Source: Schistocerca nitens (Eukaryota; Arthropoda; Insecta; Orthoptera; Acrididae). From it: a DNA stretch of 64,000 bases. The stretch spans positions 75,216,387-75,280,386 of the forward strand of contig NC_064622.1 in assembly GCF_023898315.1 (NCBI RefSeq), written 5' to 3'. The position numbers and the translations under genes were made by a program. The notes below the pieces were generated by a model. The model had not been told where the DNA came from. It saw only the letters and a list, made by a program, of their open reading frames with translations, and made no database searches. Positions 10,094-19,730 of the stretch are shown in pieces. Within the stretch, counting starts at the first letter, position 1. Each line of letters starts with the position of its first letter.

Positions 10094-11440
10094 CATATAT
10101 ATTAGTGGTTTATTCGCCCGCGACCCTCCAAGATCCCATGATCTACAGCACGCCAATTTCTTCTGTCCTGCTGTATCTCTTGCTGACTTTCCAGATCGGA
10201 ATCCATTACTTCTGTGTTGCCATCAGTCCGTCTCATCTTTTCCTGTCTTCCTCTACTGTGCCTTCGATCTTGTTCATCATTAAGGTCTTCTCATGAAGTG
10301 CCCAAACTGGTCAGCTTTTATACGAGAGTGAAATGCACATTTGCCGTTCTCAGCGTGGAAGTCTGGCTACGAAATCTCCCGAAGATCGAATGATCTCTGA
10401 TCGAATGTTAACGAAAACGGAACTTCGCATTGCCACGTTTTGCGTCTCTTACCAAATTCATAACGGCTGGGATCTGGATCTAAACAGTAAAAATGCTCCT
10501 TATAAAATAGCAGCCTCTCTCTCTACCTCTCTGTATGACCAATGAGAAGATTTTCATCGTCACTATCCTATATCTCTCTATAACCTGTAGTTTATTTAAG
10601 TTAGCTAATGCTAGTGGTTCTTATACTGCGTAAACATTTGCTTTTTGCAGCGTCACTATGTTCAGCCGTGTCTCACATTTTCAAAAGCCCTAAGCTGTTT
10701 GTTCCCAATACGTCTCTGAGACGTTTATCTCTGTGGTATCTGGTGCTTTCTGGAGATACAGTCATCTTTCTGCATCTGAGGGCAATAGTGCCTTCTGCTA
10801 AAATGCGAATCTTCCCAGCCCACTCCTAGGTTGTAAAACGTTTTCGCCATGAGTTTTTGCCATGGGAGATCCTACCTGTGTTTGCCCAGAACAAAGGTGG
10901 ATGACCTGGTGCGGCATTACCAAAGCAAAGCGCGGCCATTGGTCAGTTGGCTATTGACCCTCACCTCACCCTCGTCAAGCCTTCTGCAAATTGGCGCTGG
11001 GGGTGGCTGCGACCTCTGCTGTCCCTGGAGATTGTTCGTTGCTCAGAATGCTTTCAACGTTCACTCACTTCAACAAGGCACGCAAATCAGAATCAAAAGT
11101 AAAAGAAGAGTAAGGTTGCATTGGCCAGTTGCCAATAATCACTATTACTGTTGTTTATCATATTCCTCAGCGTCAGTTCTTATCAAATGGGTCTCTTAAT
11201 ATGAATCTAAAAATGTTATATGACTGTTTCTGGAAAAATGGTCGCGTAACCTCACGGTTAGCCTAACAGTTTCATCGGGTTTCAAAGCACTGCGTATTTA
11301 CAAGTATACAACATACAAGTACACGTGATACAGAAAATATATTTACAATCATCAGCTATCTGGTTAATTCTACAAATGGTACAATCTTTTTTACAAGGGT
11401 CATGTACCAAATTTTGAAAAAGTGAGTTAAGAACGGTATG
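10094..11440. other. No confidently recognisable feature
   Basis: About 1.3 kb of mixed composition. The part at 10100-10320 has the feel of the antisense 3' end of a LINE (GTCCGTCTCATCTTTTCCTG, TCTTCTCATGAAGTGCCC), but I cannot place a conserved protein block. Nothing else stands out. Confidence 0.35.
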
Positions 11441-11583
11441 AAATTCTATGTGATCGAAAGTATCCAGATACCCCCAAAAAATGCGTTTTTCATATTAGGT
11501 GAATTGTGCTGCCACCTACTGCCTACTGCCAGGTACTCCATATTAGCGACCTCAGTAGTCATTAGACATCGTGAGAGAGCAGA

Positions 11584-12573
11584 ATGGAGCGCTCCGCGGA
11601 ACTCACGGACTTCGAATATGGTCAGGTGATTGGGTGTCACTTGTGTCGTACGTCTGTACGCAAGATTTCCACACTCCTCAACATCCTTAGGTCCGCTGTT
11701 TTCGATGTGATAGTGAAACGGAAACGTGAAGGGACGCGTACAGCACAAAAGCGTACAGACCGACCTCGTCTGTTGACTGACAGAGACCGCCGGCAGTTGA
11801 CTCGTAATGTGTAATAGGCACGCATCTATCCATACCATCAAACAGGAATTCCAAATTGCATCTGGATCCACTGCAAGTACTATGACAGTTAGACGGGAGT
11901 TGAGAAAACTTAGATTTCATGGTCGAGCGGTTGCTGATAAGCCACACATCACGCCAGTAAATACCAAACGACGCCTCGCTCGGTGTAGGAGCGTAAAATG
12001 GTTCAAGTGGCTCTGAGCACTATGCGACATAACTTTTGAGGTCATCAGTCGCCTAGAACTGAGAACTAATTAAACCTAACTAACCTAAGGAAATCACAAA
12101 CATCTATCCCCGAGGCAGGATTCGAACCTACGACCGTAGCGGTCGCTTGGTCCCAGACTGTAGCGCCTAGAACTGCACGACCACTCCTGCCGACAAGGAG
12201 CGTAAACATTGGACGATTGAACAGTGGAAAAACTTTGTGAGGAGTGACGAATCACGGTACAAAATGTGACGATCCGATGGCAGCGTGTGGGTATGGCGAA
12301 TGCCCGGTGAACGTCATCTGCCAGTACCTATAGTACCTACCAACAATAATATTCGGAGGCGGTGGTGTTATGGTTTGGTCGTGTTATTCATGGAGGTTGC
12401 TTGCACCCCTTGTTGTTTTGCGTGGCACTATCACATCACAGGCCTACATTGATGTTTTAAGCACCTTCTTGCTTCTCACTGTTGACGAGCAATTGGGGGA
12501 TGTCGACTTCATCTTTCAACACGTTCGAGCGCCTGTTCATAATACACGGCCTGTGGCGGATTGGTTACACTAA
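11584..12573 (+). pseudogene. Tc1/mariner transposase, interrupted
   Basis: The ATG at 11584 opens a frame with an N-terminal HTH (ELTDFEYGQVIGCHLCRTSVR, KRTDRPRLLTDRDRRQL) that stops at 11814. The following frame holds MTVRRELRKLRFHGRAVADK and HITPVNTKRRLAR. The coding sequence then runs into the SINE and continues after it with KERKHWTIEQW, VRSDESRY (first catalytic Asp) and MVWSCYSWRLLAPLVVL. Several stops are present and the last catalytic block is not recognisable. It is a dead copy. The SINE came after the transposon because its target duplication is cut from transposase codons. Confidence 0.8.
11998..12195 (-). mobile_element. tRNA-headed SINE (AGAGCC-tail family), 11-bp target duplication
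   Basis: Antisense copy. The tRNA-like head is at the right (B box GGATTCGAACCTACG inverted near 12118) and the tail GTGGCTCTGAGCAC is at the left. AGGAGCGTAAA occurs at 11987-11997 and again at 12196-12206, a perfect 11-bp duplication. It sits in a transposase reading frame. Confidence 0.93.
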
Positions 12574-12844
12574 AGTAACATCCCTGTAATGGACTGGCGT
12601 GCACAGAGTCCTGAACTGAACCCTACAGCACATCGATACCTCCCTTCAGTGCAGCACTCCGTGAAGAATGGGCAGCCATTCCCCAAGAAACCTGATTGAA
12701 CGTATGCCTGCGAGAGTGGAAGCTGTCATCAAGGCTAAGGGTGGGCCAACACCATGTTGAATTCCAGCATAACCGATGGAGGACGCCACGAAATTGTAAG
12801 TCATTTTCAGCCAGGTATCCGGATACTTTTGACCATAAAGTGTA

Positions 12845-14114
12845 CGTCTTTCTGTATGAAAAGGGGTTTATTCCACACATTGCACATGTATTTTTCCAAC
12901 TTTGTAACAGCGACATCATTTGTGAATGAGCTTTACTCCTGAATTAATGGCCTCTCAGTGGTGACCATCTTTGCATGCCATCTATCGAATACCTAAGTCA
13001 CTACTCGTTAATTTCGCTTTTTGTAGTGCATCTGTTGTTATTTGTTAACGCTCTTGCGAGACGTAAAGTTGAGTCATGTATTGAATTGGAACGTAGTGAA
13101 ACCACCAAGAATCTTTTATTTCTGGCAGTGTCTGCCGGTTTTAATTTAGAAAAGACTTACACTGGACCAGTGGATATTAAAAGGAACAATACGCAAACAA
13201 CACAACGTTTACTTGAGTATATTCCGCTTGAACACTTCTGTGATGGTCTGACGAAGTGGCCTGTGCATAACAGTACTGCTGATGATGAAACCATTTAGTA
13301 TGTACTTTGAAGAGAGTTACAATACTCTGAAAATGTATGAGTAAAACAAAACACACGAAACGCTACTAAAAACGTAACTTTACCACGCGAAGAATTACTT
13401 CCTCAAGAAAAGGACATTTTTTTGGTTTTGGACCTTCTTCCATCCACCTTAGAAACCGCAGTAATGGCAGAATATGTATTTCCTTTGGTTCTTGAAACAT
13501 CGGGAAGCCCATCCTGTTACGTTCCGTGCAATCACTGGCAAAATGTCTTCTTCATTTCTTGAAAACTTTGGATTTTGGAGTAAGGTTCTCTCAAAAATGA
13601 CTATCAAATGTTCAAGGTGCGCATGCTTGCTTACCAGACACGCATCCAAAGGATAATCCAGTTCTGTTCATACATGCACTAATACGTTTCTGTAGTGTCT
13701 CTCACGCATTGATGCTGTCCTGCAGTTCTAGCGGCGTTTTTGGCATTAGGGGTGCACAACTTTGTCAACGTAACCCTACAGGAAGATATCACATGGCGAG
13801 AGATCTTGCGATCTTTTGGCGGTGGGGCGGGAAGGGGGGGGGGGGGGGGGTGGACGATTCACGTTTCCCAACAGATGGAAGTCACCTCCTCGTTGAAATA
13901 TCAATGTCCCCGCACAGTCATAATCATCTTGTAGAGTGCAGTCAAAAGTTTGACATCTAGTGTGAACGCGATCCACTCTGTAGGCTTCTTAAACTTGGTG
14001 AGTGTATGTAATTTTCATTTATCACACGTCTTACTACGTCGAATCCTTGATACTAACCAGTGTTTGAAAGCCGATTAATCATCAGTCTAACACTGCGTTG
14101 TGGGAGCTATGCTG
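12845..14114. other. No recognisable gene; one G-run
   Basis: A 107-aa open frame at 12975-13298 begins with a hydrophobic stretch (SLISLFVVHLLLFVNAL) and resembles nothing I know; with no flanking gene signals I treat it as chance. A G homopolymer of about 15 lies at 13836-13850. Otherwise no repeats or motifs are visible. Confidence 0.4.
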
Positions 14115-14370
14115 TCCTTTACCACCGAACAAAATGGCACAGTGGTTAGCAGACTGTGCCATTTTGTTCGGTGGCAAAAGACTTTCTGGAGGACAACGGT
14201 TCGAATTCCCGTCCAGTCATCCAGATTTGGGTTCTCCGTGATTTCCCTAAATCACTCAAGGCAAATGCCACAATGCTTCCTTTGAAAAAGAGGTATATTC
14301 GATTTCCTGTCCCATCTTTCTTAATCCGCATTCGTTCCATCTCCTCCTTGTCGAAGACACCTTAAACATT
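14115..14370 (+). mobile_element. tRNA-headed SINE (GATTTCCCTAAATC family) with hairpin in the head
   Basis: From GCACAGTGGTTAGCAGACTG (A-box region) through GGTTCGAATTCCC (B box) to GTGATTTCCCTAAATC and a diverged tail near CTAATCCG, this matches the antisense copies at 36055-36300 and 38299-38535. The head carries an extra 18-20 bases that are the exact reverse complement of the bases just upstream (see the hairpin entry). Confidence 0.75.
14122..14174. repeat. Perfect 22-bp hairpin with a 9-base loop
   Basis: Bases 14122-14143 are the exact reverse complement of 14153-14174, with loop 14144-14152 (GGTTAGCAG). The loop is the D-arm part of the SINE head, and related copies lack the second arm. 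Confidence 0.97.
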
Positions 14371-15045
14371 TATATATATTCTTATCGTCTTTCGTCTTTT
14401 GCGACCGTACGAGGTTATATGTAGACAAAATGAGTTTCGTACTCACATTACATAATTCCAATATGTTCTCCCATACGCAGGCATCCGTTTTCTAGTACAC
14501 TGCGCTGCACTAGGCACAGTATTGTCTCCCTCAAACATCCCTCTTCGGCCTGTGGTTACGTGTACTGTATGTTGGTTTCGTTTCGATCGTAGGTCAAATG
14601 CCTTTTTTTTTTTTTTTAGTACTAAAAAGTAACTAAATATTTGAACTGTTTGTGGTCTCCTTAAGCCGAAATTTAAGCAAGATCACGGTTGTTACAGTGA
14701 CGACTGGTGATTTTTTTAAGAAAAGCTATGAGCGTTTGGTCTAAATAAGACTTTATACAGTCGTAAGAGGTAGCTTAACCCCCATGTTATCTGCAAGAAA
14801 AAAACTGACTGTAGGGAAGAAGCCTCAAAAACATAAGAACGTGCAGGGTTTCAGAAGAGGACTGAGCGGAATCTACAAGACATAAAGAAAAATTACACAT
14901 ATCGCTGGACAGAGGTTCTCTCAAAGTCTCGATTCATAATACTCGACGTGGCATGGTTACAGGGCACACCACCAGACGGCACGCGTGTCAGAACATGACG
15001 TATAACGGAGCGATGCGTGCGTTTTGTGTTCTTAGATTTAAAAAA
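14371..15045. other. No recognisable feature
   Basis: AT-rich spacer with a T-run near 14605-14618. No coding or repeat signature I can name. Confidence 0.4.
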
Positions 15046-15191
15046 TGTTAAATGTGTGAAATCTTATGGCACTTATCTGCTGAGGTCATCAGTCGCTAAT
15101 CTTGCACACTACTTAACCTAAATTATCCTAATGACAAACACACACGCCCATGCCCAAGGGAGGACTCGAACCTCCGCCGGGACCAGCCGGT
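15046..15191 (-). mobile_element. tRNA-headed SINE, second tail subfamily
   Basis: Antisense copy of a SINE whose tail reads GTGTGAAATCTTATGG and whose head has GGACTCGAACCTCCG. The same element occurs at 56105-56250. A diverged target duplication is likely: TTCTTAGATTT..AAAATG on the left and TTCTTGGATTGGTAAAATG on the right. Confidence 0.8.
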
Positions 15192-15594
15192 TCTTGGATT
15201 GGTAAAATGTAAGCTAGCTGTGACGGACACTTCAACGACGATTTCGTACGAAATATCAGATAAAAGCTCCAACTGACAACAATACATTGATGATGTAACA
15301 CGTTCCTGTAATCAACATAGACCTCTTAATTTTTTTTATTTTACATGATATTTTTTTAGCGTTATTAGGGCACTCTAGAGGGAAGCACAGCTTGGCTTTC
15401 TGCTAACGTATATTTCGAAGCCTTTTTCCGTAGTTCGGTTCCTGGATCAAGTCTATGGACATGCAACAGAGTAAGAGAACACAAAAGTACTAAAAACGCG
15501 TTTTGCGAAAGAATTTCACTTACGACGTTTTCCATTTTCACACTCCAAATAACAAATAATATACCACACATGCAACCACAACACAGACTGTGTG

Positions 15595-15789
15595 GCCGGC
15601 CAGAGTGGCCAAGTGGTTCTAGGCGCTATAGTCTGCAACCGCGCGACCGCTACGGTCGCAGGTTCGAATCCTGCATCGGGCATGGATGTGTGTGATATCC
15701 TTAGGTTAGTTAGGTTTAAGTAGTTCTAAGTCTAGGGGACTGATGACCTCAGAAGTTAGGTCCCATAGCGCTCAGAGCCATTTTTCTGA
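15595..15789 (+). mobile_element. tRNA-headed SINE (AGAGCC-tail family), 12-bp target duplication
   Basis: Sense copy with head GAGTGGCCAAGTGGTTCTAG (A box), B box GGTTCGAATCCTGC and tail GCGCTCAGAGCCATTT. ACAGACTGTGTG is duplicated exactly at 15583-15594 and 15790-15801. Confidence 0.95.
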
Positions 15790-15801
15790 ACAGACTGTGT
15801 G

Positions 15802-16118
15802 TGTGTGTTTTCTTCCCACAGTTACGTCTACAAAGTCGTTGCTGCACATAGTTTGTTACGGAATGTAGGAAGTCTACAGGCAGGTACCTTACACGTATTG
15901 TTCATTCAAAACCTCATGCCACCTGAAATGTTTATTTTCGAACTCCGGTTCTTTATTTAAAACAGTGTAGCACCTTCTACGGTGTTCACACGTTAACCCA
16001 AAATGTTGGGACTTCTTGTGCTTGCCATATAAACCGTCCCAGTGTTAACATATAATGCGTACTTATTTATTAGCAACAAGTTAGGACCACTACTTAACCA
16101 AAACCGTATACAGTAATT
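15802..16118. other. No recognisable feature
   Basis: Spacer between two SINE insertions. It looks unique and carries no coding signal. Confidence 0.4.
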
Positions 16119-16130
16119 AATTTTGATGGT

Positions 16131-16905
16131 TCCAGAATGAGATTTTCACTCTGCAGCGGAGTGTGCGCTGATATGAAACTTCCTGGCAGATTAAAACTGT
16201 GTGCCCGACCGAGACTCGAACTCGGGACCTTTGCCTTTCGCGGGCAAGTGCTCTACCAACTTAGCTACCGAAGCACGACTCACGCCCTGCACTCACAGCT
16301 TTGCTTCTGCCAGTACCTCGTCTCCTACCTTCCAAACTTTACAGAAGCTCTCCTGCGAACCTTGCAGAACTAGCACTCCTGAAGGAATGGATATTGCGGA
16401 GACATGGCTTAGCCACAGCCAGGGGGATGTTTCCAGAATGAGATTTTCACTCTGCAGCGGAGTGTGCGCTGATACGAAACTTCCTGGCAGATTAAAACTG
16501 TGTGCCCGACCGAGACTCGAACTCGGGATCTTTGCCTGCTGTGAGTGCCGGGCGTGAGTCGTGCTTCGGTAGCTCAGTTGGTAGAGCACTTGCCCGCGAA
16601 AGGCAAAGGTCCCGAGTTCGAGTCTCGGTCGGGCACACAGTTTTAATCTGCCAGGAAGTTTCATATCAGCGCACACTCCGCTGCAGAGTGAAAATCTCAT
16701 TCTGGAAACATCCCCCAGGCTGTGGCTAAGCCATGTCTCCGCAATATCCTTTCTTTCAGGAGTGCTAGTTCTGCAAGGTTCGCAGGAGAGCTTCTGTAAA
16801 GTTTGGAAGGTAGGAGACGAGGTACTGGCAGAAGTAAAGCTGTGAGTGCCGGGCGTGAGTCGTGCTTCGGTAGCTCAGTTGGTAGAGCACTTGCCCGCGA
16901 AAGGC
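16131..16905 (-). mobile_element. Palindromic SINE composite 1, single insertion with 12-bp target duplication
   Basis: Two oppositely oriented arms meet near 16536. Call A the unit of tRNA-like head plus ATTCTGGA-ended tail, and B the roughly 140-bp linker that starts AACATCCCCCAGG. The plus strand then reads A(-) 16131-16295, B(-) 16296-16430, partial A(-) 16431-16535, A(+) 16537-16703, B(+) 16704-16848, partial A(+) 16849-16905. The whole is bounded by AATTTTGATGGT at 16119-16130 and again at 16906-16917, so it arrived as one piece. The fixed end (16131) is the reverse of ATTCTGGA; the other end stops inside the tRNA-like anticodon region. The head at 16562-16636 folds like a tRNA (CGA-like anticodon) and has A and B boxes. 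Confidence 0.92.
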
Positions 16906-17082
16906 AATTTTGATGGTGTTCGCGTGCTGTTGCTGCAAACGTATTCGCTTCCTTCATGTAGGTGTTTTTGCTGCAGGTGTACGTCAAAAGCGGTCTGGGA
17001 AGCTGACTGCTCAACTCGCCGGAGGGTGAACGTACAGCATGTCAGTGGAAAATGCAGCCCCTACGTTCTTACACAGCAGAAC

Positions 17083-17273
17083 AAAAATGGGTCAAATGGC
17101 TCTGAGAACTATGGGACTTAACTTCTTTGGTCATCAGTCCCCTACCACTTAGAACTACTTAAACCTAACTATCCTAAGGACATCACACACATCCATGCCC
17201 GAGGCAGGATTCGAACCTGCGACCGTTGCGGTCGCGCGGTTCCAGACTGTAGCGCCTAGAACCGCTCGTCCAC
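17083..17273 (-). mobile_element. tRNA-headed SINE (AGAGCC-tail family), 11-bp target duplication
   Basis: Antisense copy starting GTCAAATGGCTCTGAGAAC with inverted head near 17210-17270. CACAGCAGAAC is duplicated exactly at 17072-17082 and 17274-17284. Confidence 0.94.
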
Positions 17274-17284
17274 CACAGCAGAAC

Positions 17285-17621
17285 GGCATCTTACTTGCCT
17301 ACAAGTTTATCGCGTAGTTAACCATTTGTTATAGAGGCACAGATAAGTTTTGATCAGCAGGAACGGATTCATGCGGAGAATTAAAAGAACTGATACAAAA
17401 AGAAATACGAAGAACTATTGTTGAGATGTTGCAGCAATAATGGCATAATTTTGTGGTAGATTCGACGTGCGCATGCATAGTGGGGGATGCCATCCGTGAC
17501 ACATAATTTGAAACTTCGATCTTAAGGGTCACTGAACTTTTAAATGACATCTCTGTTGGTAAAGTTCATCTCCGTAAAATGTTTCCTTCGAGTTGTTACA
17601 GTTTTGCTAGATTTTTCAAAT
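17285..17621. other. No recognisable feature
   Basis: AT-rich spacer between two SINE insertions; nothing seen. Confidence 0.4.
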
Positions 17622-17635
17622 ATCATATGTTCTTG

Positions 17636-18076
17636 AAACTTCCTGGCAGTTTAAAACTGTGTGCCCGACCGAGACTCGAGACCTTTGCCTTTCGCGGGCA
17701 AGTGCTCTACCATCTGAGCTACCGAAGCACGACTCACGCCCGGTACTCACAGCTTTACTTCTGCCAGTATGCGTCTCCTACCTTCCAAACTTTACAGAAG
17801 CTCTCCTGCGAACCTTTCAGAACTAGCACTCCTGAAAGAAAGGATACTGCGGAGACATGGTTTAGCCACAGCCTGGGGGATGTTTCCAGAATGAGATTTT
17901 CACTCTGCAGCGGAGTGTGCGCTGATATGAAACTTCCTGGCAGATTAAAACTGTGTGCCCGACCGAGACTTGGACTCGGGACCCGAGTTCGAGTCTCGGT
18001 CGGGCACACAGTTTTAATCTGCCAGGAAGTTTCATATCAGCGCACACTCCGCTGCAGAGTGAAAATCTCATTCTGG
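17636..18076 (+). mobile_element. Palindromic SINE composite 2, 14-bp target duplication
   Basis: Same family as 16131-16905. The order is partial A(-) 17636-17742, B(-) 17743-17884, partial A(-) 17885-17985, then partial A(+) 17986-18076 ending ATTCTGGA. The arms meet in the tRNA T-arm, where the local sequence GACTCGGGACCCGAGTTCGA is itself nearly palindromic. ATCATATGTTCTTG is duplicated exactly at 17622-17635 and 18077-18090, so the palindrome is one insertion event. Confidence 0.93.
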
Positions 18077-18345
18077 ATCATATGTTCTTGTGTACTCGAT
18101 ATTTTAAGAAAATCAGGCACTGACTCAGTATTGTCGGGACAACACATCCCTTTTCGAACTCCCGCATATTTCACTTAGATGTCTTTTGACGACGATAAGA
18201 AAAGATTACCATAGAATTGTGTTCACTTATTACACAAAAACATTGAAAGCATTTGGAACCAAATGCTGGCAGGGAATAAAATCATATCGAACTGCTTGAT
18301 CTACGAGGCTGTAAATACGTACTACCGAACTTACGAAAGAACAAG

Positions 18346-18385
18346 GGCGCTGATGACCTCGATGTTGAGCGCCCATAAGCCCCAA
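18346..18385 (+). repeat. SINE tail fragment
   Basis: The phrase GGGCGCTGATGACCTCG followed by AGCGCCCATAAGCCCC is a tail I associate with a widespread insect SINE, followed by a short CA run. No head is present. Confidence 0.45.
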
Positions 18386-18428
18386 CACACACACACGAAA
18401 GAACATGTTTCACACAATCCCAGGAACA

Positions 18429-18430
<2 letters not shown>

Positions 18431-18510
<80 letters not shown>
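18431..18510. repeat. (TA)n microsatellite
   Basis: About 40 uninterrupted TA units. Such runs are also favoured targets of Tc1/mariner elements, but none has inserted here. Confidence 0.98.
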
Positions 18511-18513
<3 letters not shown>

Positions 18514-18847
18514 TGTGAGAACTACAGCATAAACCCGTTAGCAGCTCATGCATACAAGTGAGATGGGACGGAATGGAAAATAAATTAAGAATCTGCCATC
18601 TGATGGCCAGTTTTAGTTAAAGTAAGGATACTAGCGAGGTACCTCTGATATCGCGCTTTAAAATGGGAACAATATTTAAGAAAAATCAGAAAAAATTATA
18701 TGATTTATAGACACACAAAAATATTTGGGTAAAGTAAAATGGCGCAAGATGTTTCAAATTCTCGGAAAAATACAGGGATGCTATGATTAAACATTCGCTA
18801 CTTGAGAGGGCCCCCACTACAAACGAGTAAACCGAGAACAAAGCAGT
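18511..18847. other. No recognisable feature
   Basis: AT-rich spacer up to the target duplication of the 5S-derived SINE. Confidence 0.4.
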
Positions 18848-18860
18848 TTTAAAAGGACAT

Positions 18861-19183
18861 TAGCACTCCGTCTTCAGGCCACAAGTGGCCAATCGGGACC
18901 ATCCGACCGCCGTGTCATCCTCAGATGAGGATGTGAATAGGAGGGGCGTGTGGTCAGCACACCGCTCTCCCGATCGTTATGGTGGTTTTCTTTGACCGGA
19001 GCCGCTACTATTCGGTCGACTAGCTCCTCAATTGGCATCACTAGGCTGAGTGCACCCCGAAAAATGGCAACAGTGCATGGCCGGCCGGATGGTCACCCAT
19101 CCAAGTGCCAGCCACTCCCGACAGCGCTTAACTTCGGTGATCTGACGAGAACCGGTGTATCCACTGCGGCAAGGCCGTTGCCC
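18861..19183 (-). mobile_element. 5S-rRNA-derived SINE (SINE3 type), 13-bp target duplication
   Basis: Read on the minus strand, 19182 down to about 19066 aligns end to end with animal 5S rRNA: GGTTCTCGTCAGATCACCGA, AGTTAAGC and CACTTGGATGGGTGACC are the landmark blocks, covering the internal RNA polymerase III control regions. A roughly 200-bp unrelated tail follows, down to 18861. TTTAAAAGGACAT is duplicated exactly at 18848-18860 and 19184-19196, which proves retroposition. It is not a 5S gene: the head is diverged and fused to a tail. A tail-only relative is at 2547-2660. Confidence 0.88.
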
Positions 19184-19259
19184 TTTAAAAGGACATGCGG
19201 AAGAGAAATAACGGATAAACCATTGAAAGAAATACAATTTAATTTCAACGTTGCTCAAG

Positions 19260-19622
19260 CTGATGACCATCTGTATTCACGACAGCCTAAAAGCGCATGC
19301 GAAACAACAATGAATGGACCATGGAATTCTGAGTTGTCGTGATACAGCTCGTGCGGTGCTTGAATATACAACACTGCGTCCAGGATTCTCAGCCATAACA
19401 ACAGTAACGTCTTTAATAATTTGTGGCACAGCTGGCTGTCGGCCTCCCCCAGGAACACTTCCCAAATAGCCAACCAATTCAAACCTCCGAACCATGTTCC
19501 TCACTCCTGGAGCGAAAAGAGGACGTCTCCGCACTGCTTTAAAGCGTCGATACTCACGAAGAGCAGCAACACTGTTGCTGCTGGTCACCTTCTCCAGACC
19601 AATGTTGCCTGTCTGCACTGAC
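19260..19622 (-). pseudogene. Transposase N-terminal fragment (HTH region)
   Basis: Minus-strand frame from 19622 contains RRFKAVRRRPLFAPGVRNMVRRFELVG, PGGGRQPAVPQIIKDVTVVM and NPGRSVVYSSTARAVSRQL. This looks like the two-HTH DNA-binding region of a Tc1/DUF4817-like insect transposase. The catalytic domain is absent; the frame runs into unrelated sequence near 19262. Family identity is by recollection only. Confidence 0.5.
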
Positions 19623-19730
19623 GCTTGTGTTTCAACCCTACGTCGCCGTACCAGTACTGACGCCTAACTGCAAGTCATAACGCTACTAACAACGCAAATC
19701 CTGCCGCGTACAGTGTGAACATCATTCCTA

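Larger units (their letters stand above)
11441..12844 (+). mobile_element. Tc1/mariner-like element with recognisable ends, split by a SINE
   Basis: The left end near 11447-11475 (TATGTGATCGAAAGTATCCAG) is matched in inverse by the right end near 12814-12842 (ATCCGGATACTTTTGACCATA), giving a diverged TIR pair. Between them lies a degraded transposase on the plus strand, and a tRNA-headed SINE inserted at 11998-12195 with an 11-bp duplication. A partial relative is at 7045-7545 on the minus strand. Confidence 0.8.

Noticed and set aside
9911-10296. Open frames through the CA repeat
   Set aside because: Poly-Cys/Val and poly-His/Thr products of a microsatellite.
12975-13298. 107-aa frame with a hydrophobic N-terminus
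   Set aside because: No similarity I recognise, no splice or promoter context, and typical chance length in AT-rich DNA.
16562-16636. Good cloverleaf-like tRNA (CGA-type anticodon)
   Set aside because: It is one of several identical heads inside palindromic SINE insertions with target duplications, lacks U33, and continues into the SINE tail; not a tRNA gene.
19066-19182. 5S rRNA gene on the minus strand
   Set aside because: Diverged head fused to a non-5S tail, with a perfect 13-bp target duplication; a SINE.
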